A stretch of 64,000 nt of DNA, from contig JAWMQN010000004.1 of the NCBI GenBank assembly GCA_033283265.1, positions 186,001-250,000 of the forward strand, in the 5' to 3' direction. Positions 54,529 to 63,109 of this stretch are shown piece by piece (within the stretch, counting starts at the first letter, position 1; every line of letters begins with the position of its first letter). A program made the translations under genes and the position numbers. The notes under the pieces were generated by a model. It was not told the origin of the DNA and made no database searches. It worked only from the letters and a program-made list of their open reading frames with translations. Source of the stretch: Mangrovimicrobium sp033283265. GTDB taxonomy: Bacteria > Pseudomonadota > Gammaproteobacteria > Pseudomonadales > Halieaceae.

Positions 54529-55185
54529 CTAATCCTGGTTCGCCAGCATATTGGCGTAAATGTCCTGGCAGTCGCGGTAGAAGGCCAGTTGGTCGTCGCC
54601 GAGGTAGGGCGCGACCATCGCCAGCAGTTGCAGTACGCCCTGGTGGATGGTGATGTAGGGCGGGCGGTTCTCGTGCAGCAGCTGGTCGTAGCTGAGCCAG
54701 AAGGTCAGCTGCAGGGTGAGGTTTTCCACCAGTCCGTGGAGTTGCTCGGCGCCCGTGTCGAGCACTGCCTGTTGCATCAGCGTCTCGCAGATGGCGTGCA
54801 GGGCGGTGTGTTTCAGTGCCACCAGGCGGCGGAACTGGCGGCGGATATCCGGGTAGCGCTGCAGCAGGTTGGCGAGGTTGTGGTAGAGGAAGCGGTACTG
54901 GTACATCTCCTCCAGCAGTACGTAGAGGTAGTACCAGTTCTGCTCGACATTGCGTGAATCCTCGCTCAGCGGCGCCTGTACCGGCGCCTGCAGCGTGCTG
55001 GAGAGCGCGGTGTGATACTGGTGGTAGAGTTCCGCGATGATCTGGTCCTTGCCCTTGAAGTGGTAGTAGAGGTTACCCGGGCTGATATCCAGTTCGTTGG
55101 CGATGTCGATGGTCGTGGTGTGCTCTTCTCCTTCCTGGTTGAACAGCGCGAGACTGGTATGCAGGATGCGATCGCGGGTCTTCAT
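54529..55185 (-). CDS. TetR-family transcriptional regulator
   Basis: A 218 aa regulator with the N-terminal HTH TRDRILHTSLALFNQEGEEHTTTIDIANELDISPGNLYYHFKGKDQIIAELY. The ligand domain is long and aromatic (YQYRFLYHNLANLLQRYP; LTFWLSYDQLLHENRP), typical of fatty-acid-responsive TetR proteins near polyhydroxyalkanoate genes. It is 10 bp from the stop of the phasin gene and co-directional with it, so it may repress the phasin pair. Confidence 0.9.
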   Translation of the reverse strand: MKTRDRILHTSLALFNQEGEEHTTTIDIANELDISPGNLYYHFKGKDQIIAELYHQYHTALSSTLQAPVQAPLSEDSRNVEQNWYYLYVLLEEMYQYRFLYHNLANLLQRYPDIRRQFRRLVALKHTALHAICETLMQQAVLDTGAEQLHGLVENLTLQLTFWLSYDQLLHENRPPYITIHQGVLQLLAMVAPYLGDDQLAFYRDCQDIYANMLANQD

Positions 55186-55195
55186 CGGGCAGCGG

Positions 55196-55732
55196 TCAGG
55201 CTTTTCCGCTGCTGGCCTTGGCTTTGGGCTTGGCCGTCGCCGCCTTTTTCTTCGCTACCTGTCTGGTGGGCGCTTTTTTTGCCGGTGCTTTTTTTGCCGC
55301 GGTTGCCTTTTTGACGGCAGGTGCTTTTTTCTTCGGCGCGGCGCTTTTTCGCCTGGGCGTGCTGGCTGATTGCAGCGCCGCCAGCTGCGCGCTGAGTGAC
55401 TCCACCGTCGTGGTCAGGGCGTCGATCTTGGCGTGCAGCACCTGCAGGTCCTCGATACGCGCGGTTCGCTGCAGGTGGAAGTTCTCCCGCACCTGGGCGA
55501 TGCGCTCCTCCACCGACGCGCGGGCGGAGGCGGTGGCCTCGTTGGCTTCCGCCTCCAGGGCGGCGCCGGCCTTGACCAGTTCGCGGAACAGCTTGGGCGG
55601 TTGCGGCGTGGCCTTTTTCAGGCTGCTCTGCGCCTCGTCGACGGCGCGCCCATAGGCGCCGACGCCGGCCAGCCAGATATTGCGGGCAAACTCGCTGGCC
55701 CGGTCGGTGACCTTGTCCTTTTTATTGCTCAT
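55196..55732 (-). CDS. phasin, PHA-granule protein with lysine/alanine-rich tail
   Basis: A 178 aa protein. The N-terminal domain (ASEFARNIWLAGVGAYGRAVDEAQSSLKKATPQPPKLFRELVKAGAALEAEA) is the phasin fold of PhaI/PhaF, amphipathic and granule-binding, followed by a heptad region (IDALTTTVESLSAQLAALQSA). The tail repeats KKAPA/AAKK units, histone H1-like, as in PhaF, which links PHA granules to DNA. Function in granule coating and segregation is inferred by family. Confidence 0.85.
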   Translation of the reverse strand: MSNKKDKVTDRASEFARNIWLAGVGAYGRAVDEAQSSLKKATPQPPKLFRELVKAGAALEAEANEATASARASVEERIAQVRENFHLQRTARIEDLQVLHAKIDALTTTVESLSAQLAALQSASTPRRKSAAPKKKAPAVKKATAAKKAPAKKAPTRQVAKKKAATAKPKAKASSGKA

Positions 55733-55775
55733 GCTGGAATTCGCTTCAACTTCACTGTCGGACCTCGATTAGAAC

Positions 55776-55801
55776 AAAAAAAGGGGCTATCAAATAGCCC
55801 C
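55776..55801 (-). terminator. Rho-independent terminator of the second phasin gene
   Basis: On the minus strand GGGGCTA (55801-55795) pairs with TAGCCCC (55789-55783) over a 5-nt loop, followed by seven T (55782-55776). It lies 39 bp beyond the stop of the 55841-56350 gene. Confidence 0.85.
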
Positions 55802-55840
55802 GGGAAAAGCCCTGTATCGCAGGGATAAGTGTTCTTCAGC

Positions 55841-56350
55841 TCACATGGCGAAACGTGCGCTGGCGCTGCTCTTGAGCTCTTCGAAGGCAGCCTTGGCCTT
55901 GCCCAGGCTGGCCTCGAGCTTGCTGCGGTCGGTAAGTTCTTCAAAGTCGAAGCTGCTGAGGTGGAAGTCGTCCATGGCTTTCATGGCATCCTTCTCGAGT
56001 TTCTCGCCGCGCTTGACCAGCTTCTTGTAGACCTTGTCGGCCTCTTTTTTCCGCGAGTCGAACTTGGCTTGCACGGTGTCGACCTGGTCGGACATCTTGT
56101 CGAAGGCCATGCCGTAGCAACCGAGGCCGGCGAGGAAGGCGCTGCGACTGGTTTCCTTGGCCTTGCTGACCAGTTCAGACGAGGTTTTCTCGAGCTTGGC
56201 AAAGCTCTTCTCGATTTTCGTTTCCGCCTTGGCGATCGGTTTGCGTTTGGCGGGGGTCTTGCGTTTTGCCGCGGGCTTGCGCTTGGCGGGAGCCTTGCGT
56301 TTGGGGGCGGCTTTGGTCGGGGTCTTGGGTGCTGCTGCGGCTTCGGCCAT
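55841..56350 (-). CDS. phasin-like protein with N-terminal lysine/alanine/proline-rich domain
   Basis: ATG 56350 (MAEAAAAPKTPTKAAPKRKAP) behind AGGAGGAGTGACACC; the frame opens 18 codons earlier without a ribosome-binding site. Residues ~2-45 repeat PAKRK/AAKRK, histone-like. The remaining ~120 residues (SRSAFLAGLGCYGMAFDKMSDQVDTVQAKFDSRKKEADKVYKKLVKRGEKLEKDAM) match the phasin helix with a C-terminal coil. The domain order is the reverse of its neighbour (basic tail at the N-terminus), as if the two split PhaF- and PhaI-like roles. Confidence 0.85.
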   Translation of the reverse strand: MAEAAAAPKTPTKAAPKRKAPAKRKPAAKRKTPAKRKPIAKAETKIEKSFAKLEKTSSELVSKAKETSRSAFLAGLGCYGMAFDKMSDQVDTVQAKFDSRKKEADKVYKKLVKRGEKLEKDAMKAMDDFHLSSFDFEELTDRSKLEASLGKAKAAFEELKSSASARFAM

Positions 56351-56487
56351 GGTGTCACTCCTCCTGGGTTTGGACTGGCGGTCGCGTGCCGCCGAGTGCT
56401 TCATAGCCTATGCAGGAAAATTAGAATAAACATACTAGCTTGCCGTGTGAGTGCGGCAAAAATGCACATCGGGGTTTTATCAGGCAT

Positions 56488-56712
56488 AAAAAAACGCCGC
56501 CCCTGCGAACAGATGACGGCGTGGTCGGGGTAAAGCAATGCGTTTGCCCAGAGTGCTTCCTTTCCAGCTCCCTGCCGGAAAACTCGGCTCCTTGCCGATC
56601 ACGTCCCACTGGAGATGAGTATCTCTGACTAATACTCATCAACTGCCCCGAAGGCGGAAGGTGCTGAGTGGTTCCCGAATCATCCCATGCATGGCTCGAG
56701 ATCACCCTCCGC
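56488..56712 (-). ncRNA. probable small RNA with GGA-loop hairpins (CsrA/RsmA-binding type)
   Basis: A ~225-nt transcript is predicted on the minus strand. It starts ~7 bases after a TATACT -10 box (56719-56724) and ends at a strong terminator, ACGCCG...CGGCGT followed by T7 (56522-56488). Inside are three hairpins: GATGAGTAT...ATACTCATC (56614-56640), CGGC-AAGGA-GCCG (56585-56597) and TTTCCGGC-AGGGA-GCTGGAAA (56561-56581). The last two present ARGGA in the loop, the CsrA/RsmA recognition element. No protein gene fits here. It could also be a leader of the phasin gene downstream, though the terminator precedes that gene. Confidence 0.5.
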
Positions 56713-56718
56713 CTGTCC

Positions 56719-56746
56719 AGTATAGGAGCGTGAGACAGGGGGGCAA
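56719..56746 (-). promoter_or_regulatory. sigma-70-type promoter of the small RNA
   Basis: On the minus strand TTGCCC (56746-56741) and TATACT (56724-56719) are separated by 16 bp, a near-consensus -35/-10 pair directly upstream of the predicted RNA. Confidence 0.55.
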
Positions 56747-56826
56747 GAAATTACCACATGATATTTTTTTATTTCATGCCATAACCAGAAGTTATTTCAT
56801 GCGGGCCCGCCGAGAGCGCGCCTGGC

Positions 56827-57681
56827 TCAGGCCGCCTTGCGGAACAGCAGGGTCATGCGGTCCGATTCGCCGATGGCCTGCATCGCGGCGCGCCGTGCCG
56901 GGTCGTCCTCGCTGCCGCTAAAGCTGGGTGGCAGGCGCCATACGACATCCTCTGGGCCGGGCTGGTCCCTGGGGTTGGCGTTGATCTCGCTGCTGTCGAC
57001 CAGTTCGAAGCCGGCTGCCTCGAAGGCTGCGATAACGGTGGAGCGCTTCAGGTAACCGCGACTGCCGTCGCTGCCTTCCTCGGCAGCCGCTTCCGCCAGC
57101 CGGTGCTGGACCACGCCGACCAGTCCGTCGGGTTTCAGCATGCCGCGCATCGCGGCCAGGGCCTGGGTAAGGGTGCCGGCCTGGGCTTCGAAGCGGTTCA
57201 GGTTGTGCAGCGCCCGGATGACCAGCACGCGGTCGACGCTGCCGGCAAGCTCCGGCGGGATCTGGTCGAAATTGTAGCCCTTGGCCTTGATGCCGTTGTC
57301 GGTGTAACTGGCGACCTCGCCGGCAAAGGCCCTGGTTGCGGCTGCCCGCGCCCTGGCCCAGTCTTCACCGCGCTGGAACAGGGGCCACATGCTCTCGCGG
57401 TAATTGACGCCGTACAGCGCGCCGTCGCCACCCAGGTAGGGCGCCAGGATGCGGCTGTACCAACCGCCGCCGGGCAGTATTTCGGCGACGGTCATGCCCG
57501 GTTGCAGGCGGAAAAATGCCAGCGTTTCCGCGGGGTGGCGATACGGATCGCGGGACCTGTCCTCCTCGCTGCGCGCGTCGAGCACCGCCTCCAGAGCGGC
57601 GTCGCCGGCCAGCGCCGCAGTGCCTTGCAGCATGGCGGCGGCCAGCCCGGTGGCGGCGAGTAAATGGGTAAATGCCTTCAT
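56827..57681 (-). CDS. exported predicted methyltransferase (COG4798-like)
   Basis: A 284 aa protein with a Sec signal peptide (cleavage near AALAGDA) and then a class I methyltransferase-like fold: MTVAEILPGGGWYSRILAPYLGGDGALYGVNY is the glycine-rich motif I region, GYNFDQIPPELAGSVDRVLVIRALHNLNRFEAQ the later core. This family of periplasmic SAM-methyltransferase homologues is of unknown substrate, and SAM availability outside the cytoplasm makes true activity uncertain. Divergent from the glycosyltransferase operon. Confidence 0.8.
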   Translation of the reverse strand: MKAFTHLLAATGLAAAMLQGTAALAGDAALEAVLDARSEEDRSRDPYRHPAETLAFFRLQPGMTVAEILPGGGWYSRILAPYLGGDGALYGVNYRESMWPLFQRGEDWARARAAATRAFAGEVASYTDNGIKAKGYNFDQIPPELAGSVDRVLVIRALHNLNRFEAQAGTLTQALAAMRGMLKPDGLVGVVQHRLAEAAAEEGSDGSRGYLKRSTVIAAFEAAGFELVDSSEINANPRDQPGPEDVVWRLPPSFSGSEDDPARRAAMQAIGESDRMTLLFRKAA

Positions 57682-57760
57682 TGGTGAGTCCTCGAATCGG
57701 TTGCCACGCTATGCGGGGTTTATTTCCTCGCCCCGTCCCCCGATACTGTGCGCCATCGGA

Positions 57761-59497
57761 ATGGGGGGACGCAAGGACATGCCGGGGGCGCAGGCGCGGG
57801 AACTGGTTGTACGCAGGCTGGCGGCGCTATTGCTGTTGTTTCTGCTCGCCCTGCTGCCGCGAGTTTACTCGGCCCTCAACCTCGGTTGGGACTGGGACTA
57901 CCCGGGCAGTTTCACTCTGATCAATTTCGACGAGGCAGGGTCCTGCCGCGCGGCACTGGGCGGGTTTTCCTACAGTCCCCTGACCGGCTACCAGACGATA
58001 GCCATCGCCACCCTCGGCGGCGCCCCCCCACCGGCGGGCGTCCGCGGCGATGCCGGCGCGGTCAAGGCCTACTGCCACGGCGCGGCACACATCCGGGTGG
58101 CGCGACTGCACTCCGCGGTGCTCGGTGCGCTGACCGTCGTCGCGGTGGTGCTGCTGACCCTGCAACTCGCCCCGCAGCTGCCGGCCGCGGCGTGGTTTGC
58201 CGGCGGCCTGCTGGCCCTGTCCGGGTTTCACATCAGCCAGTCCCAGTCCGGCACTGTCGACGCCACCTCCACTTTCTTTATCTACAGCCTGTTGGCCGCC
58301 GTGGCCTGGGCGCTGCGCCGCGGCTCGCTGCTGGCCGTGCTGTGTACGCTCCCGCTGTTACTGGCGGCGGTCTGGACCAAGTACTGGCTGTTTGCCGTCT
58401 TCGCCTACCTGCCATTCCTGCCCCGGCGCAGCTGGGACTACCTGCGCGCTGGCTGGAGCGCCCCGCGCATTGCCCTGCTGGTGCTGGCCGTGGCGGTGTG
58501 GATGGCGGCGCTGGCCAATGCCGGGTTTGCGCCGCGCTGGTGGGCGCTGCCGCTGCTGGCCTACGCCCTGGTCGTGCCCTGGGGCCGCCTCGGCTGGCCG
58601 ATGCGCGCTTTCTGGCTGCTGCTGCCGCTGCTGCTCTGGGCCCTGCTGACCCAGGTGGAACTGGTGCGCATCTACACCCGCGGCATCGAATCCACCACCT
58701 TCGGCACGGGCTACGCCGATATCGGTGCCAACAAGTGGCTGCGCAACCTGCTCAACCTGCCGGCGGTGCTGCTGCTGGGGCTGGGCGTTCCCGCCTGCCT
58801 CCTGCTGCCCGCGGGGATTCGCTATCTGTGCTGCCAGCCGGACCAGCGACGGCTCTGGCTGGTGCTGCTGCCGCTGGCGGGCTTTGCCCTGTTCATGGCC
58901 TTCCTCGCACCGGTGACCTACTACCGTCACTACCTGCCGCTGATTCCCGCGGCGGCGATCCTCGCCGCGGTGGGCGCGGCCCACCTGGGCTGGCTGCGCC
59001 GGCCCTGGCTGGCGGGCCTGGTGCTGCTGTGGTCGGCCCTGCTGGCCTGGGACATGGTGTCCGACTACCACCGGGACCCGCGCCGGGAGTTGCGTCCCTG
59101 GCTCGCCGAGCGGCCCGACGCCAAAGTGTTCTTCAGCTACTACAGCAGCCTGCCGCCGCGCCAGGGCCAGGCCCTGTTCCGCCCCGAGTACGCCGCCGGC
59201 GACGCCCGGGTCCTGCGCCAGGCGGACTTCCTGGTGCTCAGTGAGAACTGGTACGACACTGCCTTCCCCAATGAACTGAACGGCCCGCGCACCGATGTGC
59301 TGGCGCGGCTGGTCAAGACCACGCCGGCGTACGCGAGTTTTTACCGCCAGGTACTGGCGGGGAGGCATCCCCGGCTGGAGCCGGTTGCGTCCTTTGAACT
59401 TGCGCATTTCATGCCCGAACTGTTGCTGCATCGTTACGCGTACGGCAATTTCCAGTTGTTTGTCGGCGATTTGAGGATTTTCCGTGTGCGGCAGTAG
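57761..59497 (+). CDS. polytopic membrane glycosyltransferase-like protein (GT39/ArnT-type fold)
   Basis: A 578 aa protein with about 11-12 transmembrane helices. ATG 57761 or a second Met at 57779 are possible starts. The first luminal loop after helix 1 carries acidic residues (LINFDEAG; the D-E pair is typical of GT-C enzymes), and helices follow in the pattern of dolichol/polyprenyl-phosphate sugar transferases; the C-terminal ~130 residues are soluble. The donor is likely an undecaprenyl-phosphate sugar made by the GT2 enzyme encoded in the same operon. The next gene starts inside its last 14 bases. Confidence 0.75.
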   Translation: MGGRKDMPGAQARELVVRRLAALLLLFLLALLPRVYSALNLGWDWDYPGSFTLINFDEAGSCRAALGGFSYSPLTGYQTIAIATLGGAPPPAGVRGDAGAVKAYCHGAAHIRVARLHSAVLGALTVVAVVLLTLQLAPQLPAAAWFAGGLLALSGFHISQSQSGTVDATSTFFIYSLLAAVAWALRRGSLLAVLCTLPLLLAAVWTKYWLFAVFAYLPFLPRRSWDYLRAGWSAPRIALLVLAVAVWMAALANAGFAPRWWALPLLAYALVVPWGRLGWPMRAFWLLLPLLLWALLTQVELVRIYTRGIESTTFGTGYADIGANKWLRNLLNLPAVLLLGLGVPACLLLPAGIRYLCCQPDQRRLWLVLLPLAGFALFMAFLAPVTYYRHYLPLIPAAAILAAVGAAHLGWLRRPWLAGLVLLWSALLAWDMVSDYHRDPRRELRPWLAERPDAKVFFSYYSSLPPRQGQALFRPEYAAGDARVLRQADFLVLSENWYDTAFPNELNGPRTDVLARLVKTTPAYASFYRQVLAGRHPRLEPVASFELAHFMPELLLHRYAYGNFQLFVGDLRIFRVRQ

Positions 59498-59900
59498 CAG
59501 CAACACCAGGAGCATACTTGCGCGGGGACTGCGCTTTGGCGTTGTGGGCGTGCTCACGGCGCTGGTGCACTTCGGCGTACTTTTCCTCGGCGTGGTGGCG
59601 CTCGGCCTGGGCAGCACCCTGGCCAGCAGTCTCGGCTTTGTCGTTGCCATCTGTTTCAATTACGCCATGCACTACCACTGGACCTTTGCCGCTCCCGAGG
59701 GCCAGGAACCGGCGCCCCACGGCCGCGCCCTGCGCCGCTACCTGGCCATGGTAGGCTGCGGTTTCGTCATCAATGCCGCGACCATGTACACCGGTGTGCA
59801 CCTGCTGCACTGGCATTACCTGGTGGCGCAGACGCTGGCAGTGGTGATCGTGGTGAGCTGGAATTTCACCGTGGCCAATAGCTGGGTGTTTCGGGCCTGA
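59484..59900 (+). CDS. GtrA-like lipid-linked sugar flippase
   Basis: 138 aa with four predicted transmembrane helices and a GTG start overlapping the previous stop. LRFGVVGVLTALVHFGVLFL ... LASSLGFVVAICFNYAMHYHWTF ... RRYLAMVGCGFVINAATMYTGV ... LVAQTLAVVIVVSWNFTVANSWVFR is the GtrA pattern, including the helix 2 FNY..H..WTF signature. GtrA moves undecaprenyl-phosphate-linked sugars across the membrane for GT-C enzymes. It is followed 9 bp later by the gtrB-like gene. Confidence 0.9.
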   Translation: MCGSSSNTRSILARGLRFGVVGVLTALVHFGVLFLGVVALGLGSTLASSLGFVVAICFNYAMHYHWTFAAPEGQEPAPHGRALRRYLAMVGCGFVINAATMYTGVHLLHWHYLVAQTLAVVIVVSWNFTVANSWVFRA

Positions 59901-59909
59901 GGAGACCGC

Positions 59910-60866
59910 GTGACGCAGATAATTACAGTTGTCGTACCGGTTTATAACGAGAGCGCCGTGCTGGCGCAGTTCCACGAGCGCCTGTCCGGCGTGCTCGCCG
60001 GCTGCGCTGCGGACTTCCGCATTCTCTATGTCGATGACGGCAGCGAGCCGGCCGGCCTCGAGGCGCTGGCGGCGCTGCGCGAACGGGACCCGCGCGTCAG
60101 TGTGCTGGAGCTGAGCCGCAATTTCGGCAAGGAAGTGGCGCTGAGCGCAGGCCTCGAGCACGCTGCGGGCGACGCGGTCATCCTGATCGATGCCGACCTG
60201 CAGGACCCGCCGGAGCTGATCCCGGAATTTATCGCCGGCTGGCGCGAGGGCTACGACATGGTCTACGGCCAGCGGCGCAACCGGCATGGCGACCCGGCGC
60301 TCAAGCGGGTCACCGCCGGCGGTTTCTACCGCCTGCTGGATCGCCTCAGCGATGTCGAAATCCCCCGGGAAGTCGGTGACTTCCGCCTGCTGAGCCGGCG
60401 CGCGGTGGATGCCCTGTTGACCCTGCCCGAGCGCCACCGCTACATGAAGGGGCTCTACGCCTGGGTCGGCTTCCCGCAAAAGGCCGTGCTCTACGACCGT
60501 GAAGCCCGTGCAGCGGGTGCCACCAAGTGGAATTACTGGCGGCTGTGGAACCTGGCCCTGGAGGGCATTACCTCCTTCTCCGCGGCGCCACTCAAGGCGG
60601 CCACCTACCTCGGCCTGGCGACCTCCGGCTTTGCCCTTGTCTACGGCCTGTTCATGCTGGCCAAGACCCTGCTGTTCGGCAACCCGGTGCCGGGCTATCC
60701 CTCGCTGATCATCATCGTCCTGTTCCTTGGCGGGGTACAGCTGATCTGCCTGGGTATCATCGGCGAATACCTGGCCCGGACCTATGACGAGAGCAAGCAG
60801 CGGGCGCTCTACTTCAGCAAGGCCTATCACCCGGCCCGCTGTGATATGCAGGACCCGGCCCCTTGA
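59910..60866 (+). CDS. GtrB/DPM1-like polyprenyl-phosphate glycosyltransferase (GT2)
   Basis: A 318 aa enzyme. The N-terminal GT-A domain has VVVPVYNESAVLAQFHERL, LYVDDGSEPAGLEALA, LSRNFGKEVALSAGLEHAAGDAVILIDADLQDPPEL (DxD motif), DFRLLSRRAVD and the catalytic region near ERHRYMKGLYAWVGF. Two C-terminal membrane helices follow. It transfers a sugar from a nucleotide donor to undecaprenyl phosphate. It sits between the gtrA-like gene and another membrane protein whose TTG start overlaps its stop. Confidence 0.93.
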   Translation: MTQIITVVVPVYNESAVLAQFHERLSGVLAGCAADFRILYVDDGSEPAGLEALAALRERDPRVSVLELSRNFGKEVALSAGLEHAAGDAVILIDADLQDPPELIPEFIAGWREGYDMVYGQRRNRHGDPALKRVTAGGFYRLLDRLSDVEIPREVGDFRLLSRRAVDALLTLPERHRYMKGLYAWVGFPQKAVLYDREARAAGATKWNYWRLWNLALEGITSFSAAPLKAATYLGLATSGFALVYGLFMLAKTLLFGNPVPGYPSLIIIVLFLGGVQLICLGIIGEYLARTYDESKQRALYFSKAYHPARCDMQDPAP

Positions 60867-62587
60867 GCAAGCGTTCTACCCCGGCGGCTGCGGCCAGCCG
60901 GAAAAGCGTATTCGATCCGCTCGCGGTCCTGCTCCTGCTCGCCGGTGGCGTGCTCTACCTGTCCTTCGGCTATACCGAGATGATGGGCTCCGACCTCTGG
61001 TGGCACCTCGCCGCCGGGCGCGAACTGTTCCAGACCGGCACGCCGTGGATGGTCGACGACTGGTCCTATTCCGCCCACGGCCACGACTGGCTCAACCACG
61101 AGTGGTTTTCCGATGTCATCTTCCACGCCTGGGCCAGTGGCTTCGGGCTGGCTTCGCTGGTGTACTGGAAGTGGCTGGTAATTGCCGGCACCTATCTCCT
61201 GCTGCAGTGGGCGCTGTGGCGGGAGAGCGGCAATCCCTTCGCCGCGCTGCTGTGTGCCGCCATCGCGATCGCCCTCGGCGCGCCCTTCATCGACATGCGG
61301 CCGCATCTCTACAGCCTGCTGTTGTACGCGTTGCTGCTCTTTCTGCTGCTGGGCAGGGCGCCCAGGCGCTGGCTGCTGGCGCCGCTGTTCCTGCTCTGGG
61401 TGAACCTGCACGGCGGCTTCTTCTTCGGCCTGATGGCGCTGGCCATCCTGGTCTTTCCCTGGCGTGACTTCAGCCTGCTGAAATTTCGCGCGGCGGTAAT
61501 CACCGGCCTGATCTGCGTGGCCGCCGCGGCGCTCAATCCATCGGGCTTCAAGACCTTCCTCTACCCGCTGGTCTACGCCTTCGACAGCAGTTCGCCCTAC
61601 CGCGACCTCGGCGAGTGGCACTCGCCCTTCCGCCCCGGCGGGATTCGCTCGCCGCTGTTCTTCTATTTCATGTGGGCGCCGGCACTGGCGGTGTTCTATG
61701 CCCTGCCGCGGGTGCGCAGGGCCATCGGTGTGCCCTGGGAGGGACTGGCGCTGACGGCGCTGACCCTGGCCATGGCGCTGACCAGCCGCCGTTTCATTCC
61801 GATCTTCGGCATTTCCCTGGCGGTGCTGCTGGCGCCACTGGCGGCGCTGGCCTTCAATCACCTGCGCCAGCGGGCGGCGCAGTATGCCCTTGCCCTGTTC
61901 CTGCTCGGCTTTGCGCTCTGGCGCCAGTGGCCCTACCCCTTGCGGGCGGCCCCGGCCTTCCACTACCTCACCGCGGAATACAGCTATCCGGCGGATATGG
62001 TCAGCTTCATGCAGGTCAACGGCATCGAGGGGAATGTCTTCGCCCTGTACAACTGGGGTGGCTACCTGCACCTGCGCACCGATGGCGGGCTCAAGGTGTA
62101 CATCGATGGCAGGGCGGATACCCTCTATTCGGCGGAGCACTACCGCACCTATGTCGGCATCATGGGCCTGCGGCAGGGCTGGATGCAGGCCATCGAGGCG
62201 ACCGGGGCCAGGTATATCCTGTGGCCGGCAAACCAGCGCAATGGCCCGGCCATGCTGCAGGCGCTGCTGGCCAGCGGGCGCTGGCAGCTGGCCTACCAGG
62301 ACGCGGTTGCCTGGCTGGTGGTCAGGGCAGATACCCGCCCGCCGGCAGATCTCCGCTTGTCGCCGCCCTCTGTCGATCGCGATCTCAGTATTGCCATGGG
62401 TTACCTGCGCAGGAACCAGATTGACAAGGCTCTCGAGTTCGCTGAAAAGGCGCGCCGCCAGCAGCCCTGGCACAAGACAGCCTGCCAGCTGGAGATCAAC
62501 CTGCTGCGTCACCTGGAGCGTGAGGAGGAGGCGAACGGGGTGCTGGCGGAGTGCCTGGCCCAGTTCCCCTCGGCGATGCTGAGATAG
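60863..62587 (+). CDS. large membrane protein with C-terminal TPR-like segment
   Basis: A 574 aa protein with a TTG start overlapping the upstream TGA (TTGA). About ten transmembrane helices, the first luminal loop MMGSDLWWHLAAGRELFQTGTPWMVDDWSYSAHGHDWLNHEWFSD, then a soluble part (~370-500) with WGGYLHLRTDGGLKVYIDGRADTLYSAEHYRTY and a terminal TPR-like repeat (AMGYLRRNQIDKALEFAEKARRQQPWHKTACQLEINLLRHL). It is the kind of membrane protein seen in glycosylation clusters. The exact reaction is unknown. Confidence 0.75.
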   Translation: MSKRSTPAAAASRKSVFDPLAVLLLLAGGVLYLSFGYTEMMGSDLWWHLAAGRELFQTGTPWMVDDWSYSAHGHDWLNHEWFSDVIFHAWASGFGLASLVYWKWLVIAGTYLLLQWALWRESGNPFAALLCAAIAIALGAPFIDMRPHLYSLLLYALLLFLLLGRAPRRWLLAPLFLLWVNLHGGFFFGLMALAILVFPWRDFSLLKFRAAVITGLICVAAAALNPSGFKTFLYPLVYAFDSSSPYRDLGEWHSPFRPGGIRSPLFFYFMWAPALAVFYALPRVRRAIGVPWEGLALTALTLAMALTSRRFIPIFGISLAVLLAPLAALAFNHLRQRAAQYALALFLLGFALWRQWPYPLRAAPAFHYLTAEYSYPADMVSFMQVNGIEGNVFALYNWGGYLHLRTDGGLKVYIDGRADTLYSAEHYRTYVGIMGLRQGWMQAIEATGARYILWPANQRNGPAMLQALLASGRWQLAYQDAVAWLVVRADTRPPADLRLSPPSVDRDLSIAMGYLRRNQIDKALEFAEKARRQQPWHKTACQLEINLLRHLEREEEANGVLAECLAQFPSAMLR

Positions 62588-62643
62588 TCGCCCCGGGGGT
62601 GTTGAGCATTGCCGCAGAGGGCTATATAATCGCCCGCCTTCAC

Positions 62644-62702
<59 letters not shown>

Positions 62703-62720
<18 letters not shown>

Positions 62721-63023
62721 AACAAATAAACCCTCGCCGCCAGGCGGGGGTTTTTTGTTTGGCTGGAGTATCCGCCGATGAGAACTGGCGTTCGACAAAT
62801 TGCGCGCAGCAATTTGCCACGAGGCGCGCCAGCGCCGAAGCCCCGCAGGGGTCACAACAGCCCGGGGGGTGTTGTGATTCATCTGGGTAGTCCTACCAAA
62901 CAAATAAACCCTCGCCGCCAGGCGGGGGTTTTTTGTTTGGCTGGAGTATCCGCCGATGAGAACTGGCGTTCGACAAATTGCGCGCAGCAATTTGCCACGC
63001 GGCGCGCCAGCGCCGAAGCCCCG
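62703..63023 (+). repeat. 178-bp-period tandem duplication of the tRNA-Val 3' end and downstream DNA
   Basis: 62703-62845 (the last 18 bases of the tRNA plus terminator and the following ~125 bp) is repeated at 62881-63023 with one base difference (CACGAGG/CACGCGG). The 35 bp between the copies are unique. No integrase or phage gene is adjacent. The second copy keeps the tRNA end and terminator only. Confidence 0.92.
62731..62756 (+). terminator. Rho-independent terminator after tRNA-Val (second copy at 62909-62934)
   Basis: CCCTCGCC pairs with GGCGGGGG over a 4-nt loop (GCCA), followed by six T. The identical hairpin recurs 178 bp later in the duplicated block. Confidence 0.9.
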
Positions 63024-63109
63024 GATTTCCCCCCACACAGGTGTCTCGACTGTCCCGGGACGCCCCGAATCCCCTATACTCGGGTTGACCTTGCCGCATC
63101 CCGTTTACC

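Noticed and set aside
56421..56705. 94-codon minus-strand frame in the phasin-methyltransferase gap
   Set aside because: It is overlapped by the small-RNA hairpins and terminator and has no protein-like pattern.
56488..56712. 6S RNA, tmRNA, RNase P or SRP RNA
   Set aside because: None of the conserved segments I know for these RNAs is present.
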